Program-made: the position numbers and the translations under genes | From: Phycisphaerales bacterium | GTDB taxonomy: Bacteria; Planctomycetota; Phycisphaerae; Phycisphaerales; UBA1924 | Direction: 5' to 3' | Assembly (NCBI GenBank): GCA_016764895.1 | Contig: JAESRA010000186.1 | Coordinates: 1-32,402, forward strand | Length of the DNA: 32,402 nucleotides | Part shown: piece after piece, positions 14,553-24,710 of the stretch | Numbering within the stretch: position 1 is the stretch's first letter | Layout of the letters: each line of letters opens with the position of its first letter | Notes under the pieces: generated by a model | What the model saw: only the letters and a program-made list of their open reading frames with translations | The model's database searches: none | Told to the model about the DNA's origin: nothing

Positions 14553-17500
14553 TTACATGGGAACTTCTCGGAGGAAGAGGATTTTGGGGGTGTCTCCGGG
14601 GTCTACGACATTGGTTCGGTCGACGACCATGAGATACCGCTTGGCGATTGAGGGGATTAGGGGGTCTTCTGGGAGGAGATTGGTGACATCGGACTCTTGG
14701 TAGGCGTGGATGACGAACCAGACGGCGTAGTAGTCTGAGCGGACGGAGATGGTGTTGAGTATGCCGTTGGCCATGGCGAGGCGTTCGGCGTAGTCGTCAA
14801 CGGTGGAGCCGTTTTTGGTGCCTCCGAAGAGTTGAGGGTCGATTGCTATTTCTGTGTCCGAAATGCCATCGAGGTTCAGGGTGTCTGAGCCGTATTGTTG
14901 GATGTCGAGCTGGCTGTAAAAGCTCGGCAAGCTTGCACCACCTTCGCCCAATGCACCTGAATCGATGGTTGCCATCAGGATTTCGCCTACGGACCCGAAG
15001 CCTGGAGTTGGGCGGAGGCCATTGACACCGGCGATGGTTGCTCGATCGCGGTGATCGTCGGTCTGACTCAACTCGCTTGCGGTTTGCTCTTGGAGCATGT
15101 TTCCTAGCTGAGTTTCTTCGGTGATTGGGAGGCTTGAGTACCTGATTGGATTGCTCTCGATTAAAATATTTATGCCGGGAGCATTTGGGATGTAAGAGGA
15201 GAGACGCGGCATCGCTTTCAACCGATCTCGGTAGGCGACGATGAGCGAGGCGACATCGGGGGTTCTGAGTTCTGGGGATGCCGGGTCAAATGGTTTGCTG
15301 AGGTTGGGCAGATCGAGGTCGGGGAAGTCATTGGCCCACCACTCATCGGTTCCTGGGGCCGTGTTGTCGGCGTAGTAGTTGGTGCGGCTTGGGGTGAGGC
15401 CTGGGAGGAGACGGAGGACTTCGACGGGTGCGGTGTTGATGTTGATGAGGCCGTAGGTTGGGGTTGTTAAGGGATCGGCGGAGGTATTTTTGGGCGCTAG
15501 GGGGCGGGCTTGGTCGAGGACACCGAGGGCCATGGGGACGCCGGTGCCTCTGCGGATATCGGTGAGGGTGTCAAAGTCTGGGCTCAACTCTGAGGTGTCT
15601 ACATTGTAATAGGCGACATAGTTATCGAGTGCGAGGTGGCCGTTGTCGAATACTTCGCCGTTCGCGCTCATTGCTTGGTACCAGACACTTTCGGCCTGTG
15701 ATTCTGAGGCAATATGTGCATCGACGGTTTCGTAGCCAATCCCAAGAGCGATCGCTTCTGGGAGTGTCATCCAGCGGAGTCCCTCGTCTTGGCCTTGAAT
15801 ATTGGTGTCATCGAAGGAGATGTCGATGGGGCGGCGGTCCGGGTCTGGTGTGTGGGTTGGGCCGATACCCCAGGCGAGCAAGAGATCTGCGAGGCGTGGT
15901 GTGCCGTTGAATCTGTTTGCGTTGGGGAGGAGTTCTGGGACGAGATCACTGTCTAGAGCATGGAGGATGTCGCCCACACTATTTGCGGGGAGGTATTTGG
16001 TTGGATAACGGATGTCAAAGTTGATACCGAATGGTGTGGGCTCATTGGAGTCGATAATTTTCCATTTATTGGCTGGTTTGCGAACGATGGTCTGGACCAG
16101 AACCTTGCGGCTATTGACAAATACTTCTTCCCAGAATCCCCGGAATGTTCGATCAACTTCATAATCTATCTTCGCACTTGATAAGAAAGTTGGTGCACTC
16201 AGAGCTGCTAGGGAATCGTCTAGGAAATCTGCGATATCTAGATCGCCATCATTGCCTGCGTCGATCGGGTCATGCGAGAAAATGGTGAACTCATCTGGGG
16301 CCGAGCGTGAGCTCAGCATCCATGCACCGATCTGGCCGCTGCGGTATTTTTGGGAGCTTTCATTGTCCGGGTTATCGAGGCGGCGGACGGTTGCCCACCT
16401 TGCGATGGAGAGGCCGAAGTTGTCATTGCGTGCGCCGATGGTGTTTTCGTCGGCCATTGGGAATACGGCGGTGTTGTACCCGAAGCTCCCTTGGATCGCT
16501 TGATTGCCATCGGGCAGCGGCCGGTTGAATGTTTCCCCGGTAGGAACTTTGAGACGATCGACAAGCATGTCGTTCTGGATGAGGTTGTCCCGCTCGGCAC
16601 CGGGAGGAGGGGAGAGTTCGATACTTTCTTCGAGCGACCCCTTGATTTTGAGCCACAACCGAGCCTCGCTGTGGTCGTGGGTTCTTCCGCTTGTTGTATT
16701 GTCTTCGTATAGAGGGTCGTCTGGAGATACCATGAGGTTGTGGAAGCCGTCTTCTTCGACCAGCAAGCCTGTGGTTGGGTCGAACTGATGGATGTGTACT
16801 GGTGGGAGCCCGCCTCGGGTTCCGAGTTGACGATTGACCCATTCCTGCGCGGGTCCTGTCCAGCCTTGGCCGTCTAAGCCGTCGGCAAGACCGTCACCAT
16901 CGAGATCGTTGGTAGCGATGTCGGTGTAGGCCGTTGGATTGCCGAGTTCGTTTTGCCAGTCGGCATCAAGCCCGGTCGAGCTGTCTTCGGTATCGTATCG
17001 GCCATCTGCGATCGCATAGAAGACCCGTGAGGAGTTGGCGGGAATGGTGACGCTTTGGTATTGGTACTCGTCGTGATCGGAGGTGATGGGGCCATTGATT
17101 GGTGGCGAAGCGGGATCATTGACATCGCCATAGCGGTTGTCGAGTGGATTGTAATCGACAAACTCTCCGAGTTTGAAGAAGCGGCCGCCGAACTCGATGT
17201 AGTAGTTGAACTCGAGATTGATGTCGCTGGGTGAGTTGATGTTTTCGCCGAGGTAGCCCATCGGTCCTGAGTCGCCGCCGATTTGAATATCTTCGTTCCA
17301 GGGGTTGGTGAGTTGGAATGCGATGAGCTGGATTTTGAGATCGGTGTTGATTTCGGTGACATCGCCGTTGATGGTCACTTCGACCAATGGGTTTGGGAAC
17401 TGAACAATTCCATTCCTACGCCTGGGCGCGATTGGGCTTGCATCGTCGCCCCCCGACCCGTCTGCGGCACCCTGCTCATTGGATGAATCCGCATACACAT

Positions 17501-20219
17501 AGAGCGATGACATTTCGGTCAGGAATGGCATGGGTTCGATGCCGAAGATATCAACCACCTTGCGGTGTTCTTGGTCTCCGGTGAACCCATTGTTTGGAAT
17601 GGTGTTGCCCGGGTTGAACACATTGCCGGTTGCCCGGCCGGCGTAATGGGTGTACTCTGTGGAGTTGCGTGTTTCTGGGTCATAGTCCTCCAAAAAATCG
17701 TCTGCTACGGACAAATCCATTATCAGAGTCACGGCGGTGGGCGTTTGATTGTCGTCGTACAAATCTTTCATATTGACAGCGGTATGGGCTGCGATCCGCA
17801 AGGCTAATTCGGGGCCTCGGTGGCCATAGAAGAGGGTGGCGGTTTCTTTGTCACGCGCATCGGTTGGGTCTAAGGCAAAATGATTGTCGATCGGGCTGGC
17901 GAGTTTATTGAAGCTGAGCTCGCCGGCCAGAGCGTTGGTGTAAAGATTGAAGAGCTGCGAGGGGCTTGAAAGCACACTCTGAAGAGTTGGCGCATTTTGA
18001 CCGACAAGGCTTGGGGAGTTCGGGTTTGCGATTGCTCCGGATTTGAGGTGGGTGGCGCCGCTGATGGTGGTCATCAGGCGGCGGGGTGAGGTGGCGAAGA
18101 AGGCCATGGATTCTTTGGCGATGCCGCCGCTGATTTCGCGTTTGTCGCGTGGGTCTGCGATCATGTAGCTGTTGACATAGCCGCGTTCGTCGATGTATCC
18201 GTGCTGCTTTCTATCGAGATCGAGCGGGCGGTTGGAGAGTAGAGGCGTGAATGCACGCTGGTTCTGCTCATAGATCGAGGGCATGCGGCCCATTGCGGCT
18301 TTTTCGAGGCGTGTGTTTGCGGAGGGATCGTTGAGTCCCCAGAATGTGAGGAGTTCGATGAGGTCGTCGTTGTCGTAGAGTGCGTTGGGTTCGATGTCGA
18401 GGCCGGCGATTGATGTGTTGTTCGGATTGAGGGCGCCGTACTCTTCATAGAGTTCCTTGCGATCCTGGGCCAGTTCGGTGCCTTTGAACTCTTGTGTGAG
18501 GCGATAGTTTAAATCATTGGCGTTGAAATCTGTATTCGGCGGGTTGAAGACTTCATCAAAGTCGCCTGTGTTTGGTGCGGCGATTGGGTCGCCGATGCGG
18601 GCTTGTGATTCTGGTGGCCATGCGTAGTAGCGGTCGTCGAGGGTGTTAATATTAACCATGCCTCGCTTGATGGAGTCGTAGGCGTATCGACCGATGCTGA
18701 GGGATGTGGAGTGCGGGTAGACCTGGATGTCTGTTGGATCGTCCGTATTGATCATGCTGCGGTAGTAGAAATAGTCGTCGTCTCTGATCTGCTCCGGGAA
18801 ACTCCCTGCGCGGTTGAGGCGGGCACCACGCGGGCGATGGTACTGTGAAGGCGAAACGCTTGATTTTGCGAATGGGGAAGAGATTGCGTAGTTTTCTGCT
18901 GCGTCTTGCATGGTGAGCAAGCGGCGGAGGTCGACTTCGCCCGGCGTTGCGCCCAGGGGGGCGCCTTCGTCAGGTTCTGGGATAGCGAGTTGATCTGTTG
19001 CGGTGTTGATATTGACAATTGAGGACAAATCCATGATGCGGACTGCGGCAAAGATACGACTCTTGCCCGAATCATACAGACGCTCGACATCGGTGCGGGG
19101 GTTTGATGAAGCGGATTGGGTGTCTTGGGCGGATGTGAGTTCGAACCAGCGGGAGTCGGTCATGCCGTCGCCGTCGGCGTCGGCCCATTGGTAGTTGATG
19201 TAATCTGGGTCGGCCCAGGTTGAGATCTGGTCGTGGCGGTTGACCGTCAGGAAGGGTTGGTTGATTGGGAGGAACGCGAAGCGTTGGTACATGGTCCAGA
19301 CGGCGGGGGTGTTTGGAATATCGAGACCGGTGACACTAACTGGCTCGTTGCGTCCGGGGAGCCAGACAGCGCCGCTTTCTACGGGGTCAAAGGCTTTGAT
19401 TCTTGAGCTGGCGATGCCGGGTTGTTCTTGATTCCAGAGTGAGAGGTACTCGCTCATGCGGCGGATCTGGCGGCCGTCGGGGAGATCGACTACGCCGATG
19501 CCTGGCTCAGAATCAAAGCCGCCGAGGCGGGTGTCGTCAAAGCCATTGTTTCGGTTCGATTCAAGAACATTTGGCCGGAGATTAAAGAGGTTGACGAACC
19601 GGCCATCGGGTGCGAGGTTTGAGATTTGGAGCCAGTCGCGATTGTCAAGGAAGCCTGATGAGTAGGCGCCGCCGATGAACTGTTGCAGGGTTGCGGGATC
19701 GCTGTAGACGGTGGTGATGAGAGAGCCGAAGGGCCTTAAATCGTTGCCACTGGATGGTTGTCCTGGGTCACCGAGATAGGTTGGGGTTGTTGAGGCGAGC
19801 CAGGGGTCTGAGGCGACGCGGTGGTCGGTTAAGGCGATGTTTCCAGGAAGCCAGTGGCGGCCGGAGGGGTTGAATCGTTCCCATAAGTTGTCTGACTCTG
19901 AGAGCATGGTCCAGTCGGTGTATTGGGCGTCTGTGAGTTCTGGGATGACGAAGACGGCGGTGCCGCCGTCTATGTGCTGGGTGAAGAAGTCGAGGCGGTC
20001 ATCGCGGAGGACTTCGAGGACATGGTTTGCGACGGTGTCGGCGTTGGCGTTGAGTTCATTGCGGTTGGAGATCGAATCGGCCACGCGTTGATCGCTCTGG
20101 CCGATGGAGATGTAGATGGCTGCAAAGACTGCGATGAGCGCGAGTGTTCCCACGACGATGAGGATTGCTGAACCTCGGCGTGAAGGTGAGCGGGTTGAAT
20201 AGTATTTGTGTGTCATCAT
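14553..20219 (-). CDS. gspK: Giant GspK-like minor pseudopilin (1,888 residues)
   Basis: A protein with a GspK/PilX-style N-terminus (basic SPSRRG, then SAILIVVGTLALIAVFAAIYI at about 16-36, without the Glu5 of major pilins). Near residues 1589-1605 is the GspK signature LININTAPVEVLRLLPGL. Two further NINT stretches occur near 403 and 521. GspK normally caps the tip of the type II pseudopilus and is about 300-350 residues long, so this one is roughly five times longer. Calcium-site-like motifs occur: DADGDGMTD (about 346), DLDGDGLADGLDG (about 1103) and the dockerin-like GNDGDLDIADFLDD (about 1326). ATG 20219 has GGAG 6 bases upstream. It is the last gene of the E-F-G-H-I-J-K order. The likely location is periplasm or cell surface, anchored by one membrane helix. 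Confidence 0.85.
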   Translation of the reverse strand: MMTHKYYSTRSPSRRGSAILIVVGTLALIAVFAAIYISIGQSDQRVADSISNRNELNANADTVANHVLEVLRDDRLDFFTQHIDGGTAVFVIPELTDAQYTDWTMLSESDNLWERFNPSGRHWLPGNIALTDHRVASDPWLASTTPTYLGDPGQPSSGNDLRPFGSLITTVYSDPATLQQFIGGAYSSGFLDNRDWLQISNLAPDGRFVNLFNLRPNVLESNRNNGFDDTRLGGFDSEPGIGVVDLPDGRQIRRMSEYLSLWNQEQPGIASSRIKAFDPVESGAVWLPGRNEPVSVTGLDIPNTPAVWTMYQRFAFLPINQPFLTVNRHDQISTWADPDYINYQWADADGDGMTDSRWFELTSAQDTQSASSNPRTDVERLYDSGKSRIFAAVRIMDLSSIVNINTATDQLAIPEPDEGAPLGATPGEVDLRRLLTMQDAAENYAISSPFAKSSVSPSQYHRPRGARLNRAGSFPEQIRDDDYFYYRSMINTDDPTDIQVYPHSTSLSIGRYAYDSIKRGMVNINTLDDRYYAWPPESQARIGDPIAAPNTGDFDEVFNPPNTDFNANDLNYRLTQEFKGTELAQDRKELYEEYGALNPNNTSIAGLDIEPNALYDNDDLIELLTFWGLNDPSANTRLEKAAMGRMPSIYEQNQRAFTPLLSNRPLDLDRKQHGYIDERGYVNSYMIADPRDKREISGGIAKESMAFFATSPRRLMTTISGATHLKSGAIANPNSPSLVGQNAPTLQSVLSSPSQLFNLYTNALAGELSFNKLASPIDNHFALDPTDARDKETATLFYGHRGPELALRIAAHTAVNMKDLYDDNQTPTAVTLIMDLSVADDFLEDYDPETRNSTEYTHYAGRATGNVFNPGNTIPNNGFTGDQEHRKVVDIFGIEPMPFLTEMSSLYVYADSSNEQGAADGSGGDDASPIAPRRRNGIVQFPNPLVEVTINGDVTEINTDLKIQLIAFQLTNPWNEDIQIGGDSGPMGYLGENINSPSDINLEFNYYIEFGGRFFKLGEFVDYNPLDNRYGDVNDPASPPINGPITSDHDEYQYQSVTIPANSSRVFYAIADGRYDTEDSSTGLDADWQNELGNPTAYTDIATNDLDGDGLADGLDGQGWTGPAQEWVNRQLGTRGGLPPVHIHQFDPTTGLLVEEDGFHNLMVSPDDPLYEDNTTSGRTHDHSEARLWLKIKGSLEESIELSPPPGAERDNLIQNDMLVDRLKVPTGETFNRPLPDGNQAIQGSFGYNTAVFPMADENTIGARNDNFGLSIARWATVRRLDNPDNESSQKYRSGQIGAWMLSSRSAPDEFTIFSHDPIDAGNDGDLDIADFLDDSLAALSAPTFLSSAKIDYEVDRTFRGFWEEVFVNSRKVLVQTIVRKPANKWKIIDSNEPTPFGINFDIRYPTKYLPANSVGDILHALDSDLVPELLPNANRFNGTPRLADLLLAWGIGPTHTPDPDRRPIDISFDDTNIQGQDEGLRWMTLPEAIALGIGYETVDAHIASESQAESVWYQAMSANGEVFDNGHLALDNYVAYYNVDTSELSPDFDTLTDIRRGTGVPMALGVLDQARPLAPKNTSADPLTTPTYGLININTAPVEVLRLLPGLTPSRTNYYADNTAPGTDEWWANDFPDLDLPNLSKPFDPASPELRTPDVASLIVAYRDRLKAMPRLSSYIPNAPGINILIESNPIRYSSLPITEETQLGNMLQEQTASELSQTDDHRDRATIAGVNGLRPTPGFGSVGEILMATIDSGALGEGGASLPSFYSQLDIQQYGSDTLNLDGISDTEIAIDPQLFGGTKNGSTVDDYAERLAMANGILNTISVRSDYYAVWFVIHAYQESDVTNLLPEDPLIPSIAKRYLMVVDRTNVVDPGDTPKILFLREVPM

Positions 20220-20335
20220 GACTTACTCCATGCCTGCAATTGATATGCGGGCGTTGCACCTTGATAGGGGATGTCGGCGTGTCATTGCTGCGTGGTGCCC
20301 GCAGAGTCCCAGTGCCGGTGTGTTGTCTGAGACGG

Positions 20336-22168
20336 TCAGTTGTTTGACGCGTCTGGGATATCGAAGATCATTTGGAATGTTCTTTCGAGGGTTAAATCGT
20401 TTGTATCTGCGATGGAGAGGGTAATGCGGATGAACTTTGGCCAAGGCCATTGCGTGCCGTTGATGTCTGGGTATCCGAAGGTGGCGATCTCTGATAGTGG
20501 CGGCGGCCCGAATCCGGGGATGGTTGCGGGGTGTCCGACAATGAGTTGTGGGTCTGGGCCTCTGTCGTAGTCTGGGATCGAAGGGACGGCGGGGCGTTTG
20601 CTGTAGAAGTTGGCGACGCGTTGGTCTTGACCGGGAACGAGTCCGGGATTGACGGGTTCAATCAAGCCGTTTTTGTTTGAGTCGATCCAGCGATCCATGC
20701 CGTACCAGAGCATTTTTTTGTATCGAGGGCTGGATGGATCTGTGATCGAAGCGTCGATGAATCCGAATGACCATTCGACGACGAACTCGGTGCATTGGGG
20801 GATGAAGACGGATGAGCCGAGCATTTCTTGGTCGGCTTCTGCGTAGATCCGCTTGCGTTGATTTTCGGGGGCAGTCGGGGCCCCGAAGGCATCGTCGTCG
20901 TAGAGGAGGCGGGTGGGGATATCTTCGTAGCGAACGCGTGAGAGTTGGATCGGCTCGGCTGGGGAGACTGGGTTGAGATCCCAGAGGGAGGGGAGAGCGT
21001 CGATCATCCATTTTCGGACATTTGTGAAGTGAGGCGATGAGCCACCATTGACCGGGAGATTCAGAGTAATTGCATCCGATGGACTTGGCACAGTATTTGG
21101 ATCCCAGAAATCCAAGGCGAACTCGTCGTATGACTCGTCCATCTCCAATGGGTTTTGGTTGAGATTTCCGCGATCCCAGTAGGTGATTGGGCTGTAAGAG
21201 GATGAGAGGCCGTAGAGGGTTGTGCGGATGCTGGCGAGGTCGTCGGTGACGATGTCGAGCAGGCCGGAGGCGCGGAGGACCGGGCTGGTATATCCGAAGG
21301 GTACCGGGCCGGCGGCGGGTTGGTATTCTTTGTACCACTTGGGGAGATCATAATTTGCGGCTACTGGAGGGGCTCCAGCGAAGCCGGTTTGGGAGAGGGA
21401 GTTGAAGATTGATCGTCCTGCTGGTTGGAGTGCGATTTGTCGCTGTGAATCTTCAAGCCACTGGCGATCTGTTCCGATGCGAGTGACGCCGTAGACATCG
21501 TCGGGGAGTGCTTGTCCTGCGGATTGGGGTTGTGCTAGGAGCGTGATATGGCGCAGGAGCGACCAATCGCGGGCGTACTGGTTTGGATTCAGCACGGCTG
21601 TGGGTGCGGTTCCGAGAAGAGCGTTGGCATCGATGTTGGTGTCGGTGGTTTGTGGATTGAAGAAGAGGTTGTTGAGATTGTCCGGTCTTGGATCATTGAG
21701 GTCTGGGACTCGTTTTTGGCCGTGGCCGTAGTAGATGGCGGCTTCTGATGATCTGGCGACCATTGCTGTTGATACGGCGCGTCTGGAAGATTCGTACTGG
21801 CCTCTGCTGAAGAACATGATTTCGTCGACGCGGCGTGGTCGGCCTTTGTTGTTGTGACCGGTTGCATCTCCGGGTGAGAGTTGAACATCACGAGCGAAGT
21901 TGGTACCCACAGCGTGCTGATGCGCGATGACCAAGAACCCGTCGCGGGTCATGTTTTCGAAGTCCTGCCGCATGATGCGTTCGAGTTGGGCGGCGATGCG
22001 ATTGATTTCCGAGACTCGTTTGCCCGTATTGACTGTTTCGGAGATTGAAGTGAAGATTGTGGAAACACCGACTGCGATAATGACAAGGATACCGATGGTG
22101 ACGAGCACCTCGATGATGGTAAATCCTTGGGCAGGACGGACTCGATGATGAGGGTGACTCATGCTCAT
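20336..22168 (-). CDS. gspJ: GspJ/PilW-like pseudopilin
   Basis: A prepilin-type protein of 610 residues. A short basic leader ends in RPAQG, cleaved before FTIIEVLVTIGILVIIAVGVSTIF, with Glu5 present and a hydrophobic helix. The rest is a large, presumably periplasmic domain without a motif I recognise. J proteins are typically around 200 residues and PilW proteins around 350, so this is enlarged. ATG 22168 is chosen because it overlaps the previous stop (ATGA, 22165-22168) and has GAGGAG 8 bases before it; the frame is open further upstream to 22243. The assignment to J/PilW rests on gene order and a QLERIMRQDFENM-type stretch after the helix, as in J proteins. Confidence 0.8.
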   Translation of the reverse strand: MSMSHPHHRVRPAQGFTIIEVLVTIGILVIIAVGVSTIFTSISETVNTGKRVSEINRIAAQLERIMRQDFENMTRDGFLVIAHQHAVGTNFARDVQLSPGDATGHNNKGRPRRVDEIMFFSRGQYESSRRAVSTAMVARSSEAAIYYGHGQKRVPDLNDPRPDNLNNLFFNPQTTDTNIDANALLGTAPTAVLNPNQYARDWSLLRHITLLAQPQSAGQALPDDVYGVTRIGTDRQWLEDSQRQIALQPAGRSIFNSLSQTGFAGAPPVAANYDLPKWYKEYQPAAGPVPFGYTSPVLRASGLLDIVTDDLASIRTTLYGLSSSYSPITYWDRGNLNQNPLEMDESYDEFALDFWDPNTVPSPSDAITLNLPVNGGSSPHFTNVRKWMIDALPSLWDLNPVSPAEPIQLSRVRYEDIPTRLLYDDDAFGAPTAPENQRKRIYAEADQEMLGSSVFIPQCTEFVVEWSFGFIDASITDPSSPRYKKMLWYGMDRWIDSNKNGLIEPVNPGLVPGQDQRVANFYSKRPAVPSIPDYDRGPDPQLIVGHPATIPGFGPPPLSEIATFGYPDINGTQWPWPKFIRITLSIADTNDLTLERTFQMIFDIPDASNN

Positions 22169-23328
22169 GGTGAGTTCTCCTCGAGTGTGACTACACGGAT
22201 GGCTAGGGGAGTGCGTGGGGTGAAGACTATTTGGCGGACCCATGAGGTGCGGGCCGCGATCTTTGCTTGTTCATCGGCAAGGTTTTCGGGATCGTTGTTG
22301 TCTGCGTTATATGAAACTGAGTCATTTGCCGCATGGCTTGGTTTGAATGGTGGGTCAATCCGGACAATTCTTGTGTCGGGGATTACAGAGTCCGGGCCGG
22401 TCGCTGGGCCGAGTACGGTGCGGACGGTGCCGGTGTTGTCGAGAAGTTTTTGACCGGGCTTGGTGGCGAAGGAGATGGAGGTGTCGAACATGGGATTGTT
22501 GGCGTCCTCGAAGATCAGCCAGTCGAGGTGGTCACTGACGACCTGGACTTGGAGTGCTTGGGGAGCGGCGTAGACAATGTTGTCGCCAAAGTCGGCTTCG
22601 TGGTCTACCACTGGTTTTCCGGTCAATCTATCGAGAGCGACTGGGAGTGCCGGGGCATCACCTGCGGTGCCTGCGGTTCGGACGAGGACATCGCTGAGTG
22701 TTGCGTTGATGGGGACTCTGATGCGTTGGTCGATCAGGCGGATGAAGATGCCGAGTTGGGGGCGGTTGCTGCCTGGGGTTCTGCGGGCGACGAGGTCCCA
22801 GACATATTTGGGATCTTTGCCGGAGTATGGCTGCGGGATCAGGCGATCGGCGACGGATAACGCCTTGCTGAGATCGACGGAGGTGCTTGGGCGGGTGTCG
22901 AGGTCATCAAGGTTTGGATACCAGTAGCCATCTTGAGAGCCATTGAATGAAGGGTCGCCGTTATCGTTGACAAAGCCGGGTCGTTGCTGATAGCCGTTAT
23001 ATGGCTCCAGTGGTCCAACAATCCACTCGTATGTGATGGCACCAGTACTGTCTTTGCCAAAGTGCTCCGCAGGACTCCCCAGTGTTGTGTCAAACCAATC
23101 TGAGAAATCGATGATCTCTGGGGACGAGGTGACGATGGCTTCGGCCATGCTGGCGACGCTTTCGCCCTCGACAACCGTCACTGCGTTTCGCTGCTGGACG
23201 ATGACTGCGGGAAAGACCGCGCCGAGCCCGAGTAATCCGAGCGCGAGGATCAGCATCGCGATGAGGACTTCGATGAGCGTAAATCCAGAGACGCTGCTTT
23301 GGGGCCTGGTTGATTCAACGGTATTCAT
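22165..23328 (-). CDS. gspI: GspI/PilV-like pseudopilin
   Basis: A prepilin-type protein of 387 residues. The leader ends SSVSG, cleaved before FTLIEVLIAMLILALGLLGLGAVFP. This helix, with the LALGLLGLG pattern, is characteristic of the PilV/GspI group. The remaining domain is much longer than the usual ~120-190 residues and is not recognised. The start ATG 23328 overlaps the previous stop (ATGA) and has GAGGTG just upstream; an upstream in-frame extension to 23454 lacks such support. The I subunit would help form the pseudopilus tip with J and K, encoded next. Confidence 0.82.
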   Translation of the reverse strand: MNTVESTRPQSSVSGFTLIEVLIAMLILALGLLGLGAVFPAVIVQQRNAVTVVEGESVASMAEAIVTSSPEIIDFSDWFDTTLGSPAEHFGKDSTGAITYEWIVGPLEPYNGYQQRPGFVNDNGDPSFNGSQDGYWYPNLDDLDTRPSTSVDLSKALSVADRLIPQPYSGKDPKYVWDLVARRTPGSNRPQLGIFIRLIDQRIRVPINATLSDVLVRTAGTAGDAPALPVALDRLTGKPVVDHEADFGDNIVYAAPQALQVQVVSDHLDWLIFEDANNPMFDTSISFATKPGQKLLDNTGTVRTVLGPATGPDSVIPDTRIVRIDPPFKPSHAANDSVSYNADNNDPENLADEQAKIAARTSWVRQIVFTPRTPLAIRVVTLEENSP

Positions 23329-24665
23329 CGCATCACCTCTTGGAGTTTGCCTGAGTAGGGCTGGATGAGATAGAGGCGAGAGAGTGGTTCGTCGAACCCG
23401 ACGGCAAGGTCTGGGTCTTCGGTATCTGTAAATCTGATCACACCATCTGGCCAAGGGCGGCCGTTAACCTCCGGGCCTCCGGTATCGCCTTGAATCCAAC
23501 GGTTTATTGCGATGCGGAGATTGTCTACGCTGGGCGGATTTGTTGGCCAGAGTTCGTCGATGTCGAATTCGATTTCGGATTCGGAATCGTCTTGGTCGTA
23601 GTCTTTGTAGAGTGTGCCGGTGATTTTGTTGAGTTCTCTTGCGCCGAGATCGCGTGCCATTTCTTGTTCGTTGTAGAGTGCGATGCGGGTGACTGCTTTG
23701 ACCAGGACTGTGTCGTGGGAGATGTTTCCTATCCAGAGTGATCTGGTGAACTGGTCGCCGTTGGTCCATTGCGTTCCGTTGGAATCTGTATCGGCTGCCA
23801 AGAGCATCCGAACCCCCCACCGCCGAGTGCTTTCTGAAAGGTCTACGCGTTTCCAACGATCCTCTATATCTGGACGATCTCCGAATGGGCGTTCTCTGCT
23901 CACGCGTGGGTTGATGAAGAGGGCGGGGGTTGTGGATCTGCTCAGTTCGCCGGTTCGCCCATCGAAGCGGATCATAAAGGATTGCCTTGGGGAGCGGAAC
24001 TGCGACTGCATTGATCCCAGGCTTCCGTTGTCGGTGTTTCCACCGACATGCTGGGCATCTTTGGCGAATAGGTTGGTTTCTGGGAAGACCCAGTGTCCTT
24101 CGTCTTTGATAGGGCTGTTGATGTCTGAGCCGCCGTACATTGGGGAGTTGTACCAGATGGCAATCGATCGATCTGCGTTGATGTCGGCGGGGACGAATTT
24201 GTCGATCATGCTTCCGATGGGTGCGTAGCCTCGCACAAACCAGGACTTTGGAAGTTGGATTGAGGTGCCTGTATCAAGCGGGCTGAATACCTCGATCACG
24301 ACATAATCATAATCAAACGATTGAGAACCGATGTCACCCGGAGGGGAGAGGTAAGGCTCGCGGTAGGAGCCGATTTTGACTGCGGGGACCATGGTGAGGC
24401 GGCCGTTGTCATCGACGAGGAAGACGATTGCCCCGTCTTCTCCTTCTTTGCCTTCAAGAGCGAGGTCTTGGGCAGCTTGCACAGCGGCCTGGACTGAGTT
24501 GACCGCGAGGGAACGCTCTGACGAATCGATGAGTGATTGGAATGCAGGAACTGCGATCGTCAGCAGGATCAGCCCGATCACGATCACGACGAGAACTTCA
24601 ACAAGAGTGAACGCAGCGCGCCGAATGCTCATTGAGCCGACCTGGGTTGTGTGCTGGGTGTTCAT
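23325..24665 (-). CDS. gspH: GspH/FimT-like pseudopilin
   Basis: A prepilin-type protein of 446 residues. The leader MSIRRAA is cleaved before FTLVEVLVVIVIGLILLTIAVPAFQSLID, with Glu5 and the class-H AVPAFQSLI pattern. GspH/FimT proteins usually have about 150-180 residues; here a large extra domain follows. The first ATG is 24665, but ATG 24632 (MSIRRAAF) would give a more typical 7-residue leader and has AGG 8 bases before it. The stop overlaps the next start by 4 bases. No known catalytic motif is seen in the C-terminal region. Confidence 0.8.
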   Translation of the reverse strand: MNTQHTTQVGSMSIRRAAFTLVEVLVVIVIGLILLTIAVPAFQSLIDSSERSLAVNSVQAAVQAAQDLALEGKEGEDGAIVFLVDDNGRLTMVPAVKIGSYREPYLSPPGDIGSQSFDYDYVVIEVFSPLDTGTSIQLPKSWFVRGYAPIGSMIDKFVPADINADRSIAIWYNSPMYGGSDINSPIKDEGHWVFPETNLFAKDAQHVGGNTDNGSLGSMQSQFRSPRQSFMIRFDGRTGELSRSTTPALFINPRVSRERPFGDRPDIEDRWKRVDLSESTRRWGVRMLLAADTDSNGTQWTNGDQFTRSLWIGNISHDTVLVKAVTRIALYNEQEMARDLGARELNKITGTLYKDYDQDDSESEIEFDIDELWPTNPPSVDNLRIAINRWIQGDTGGPEVNGRPWPDGVIRFTDTEDPDLAVGFDEPLSRLYLIQPYSGKLQEVMR

Positions 24666-24710
24666 TGTGGCGTGTTCTCGTGTGCTTTCCTGAATAACTG
24701 GTTGCTGGGT

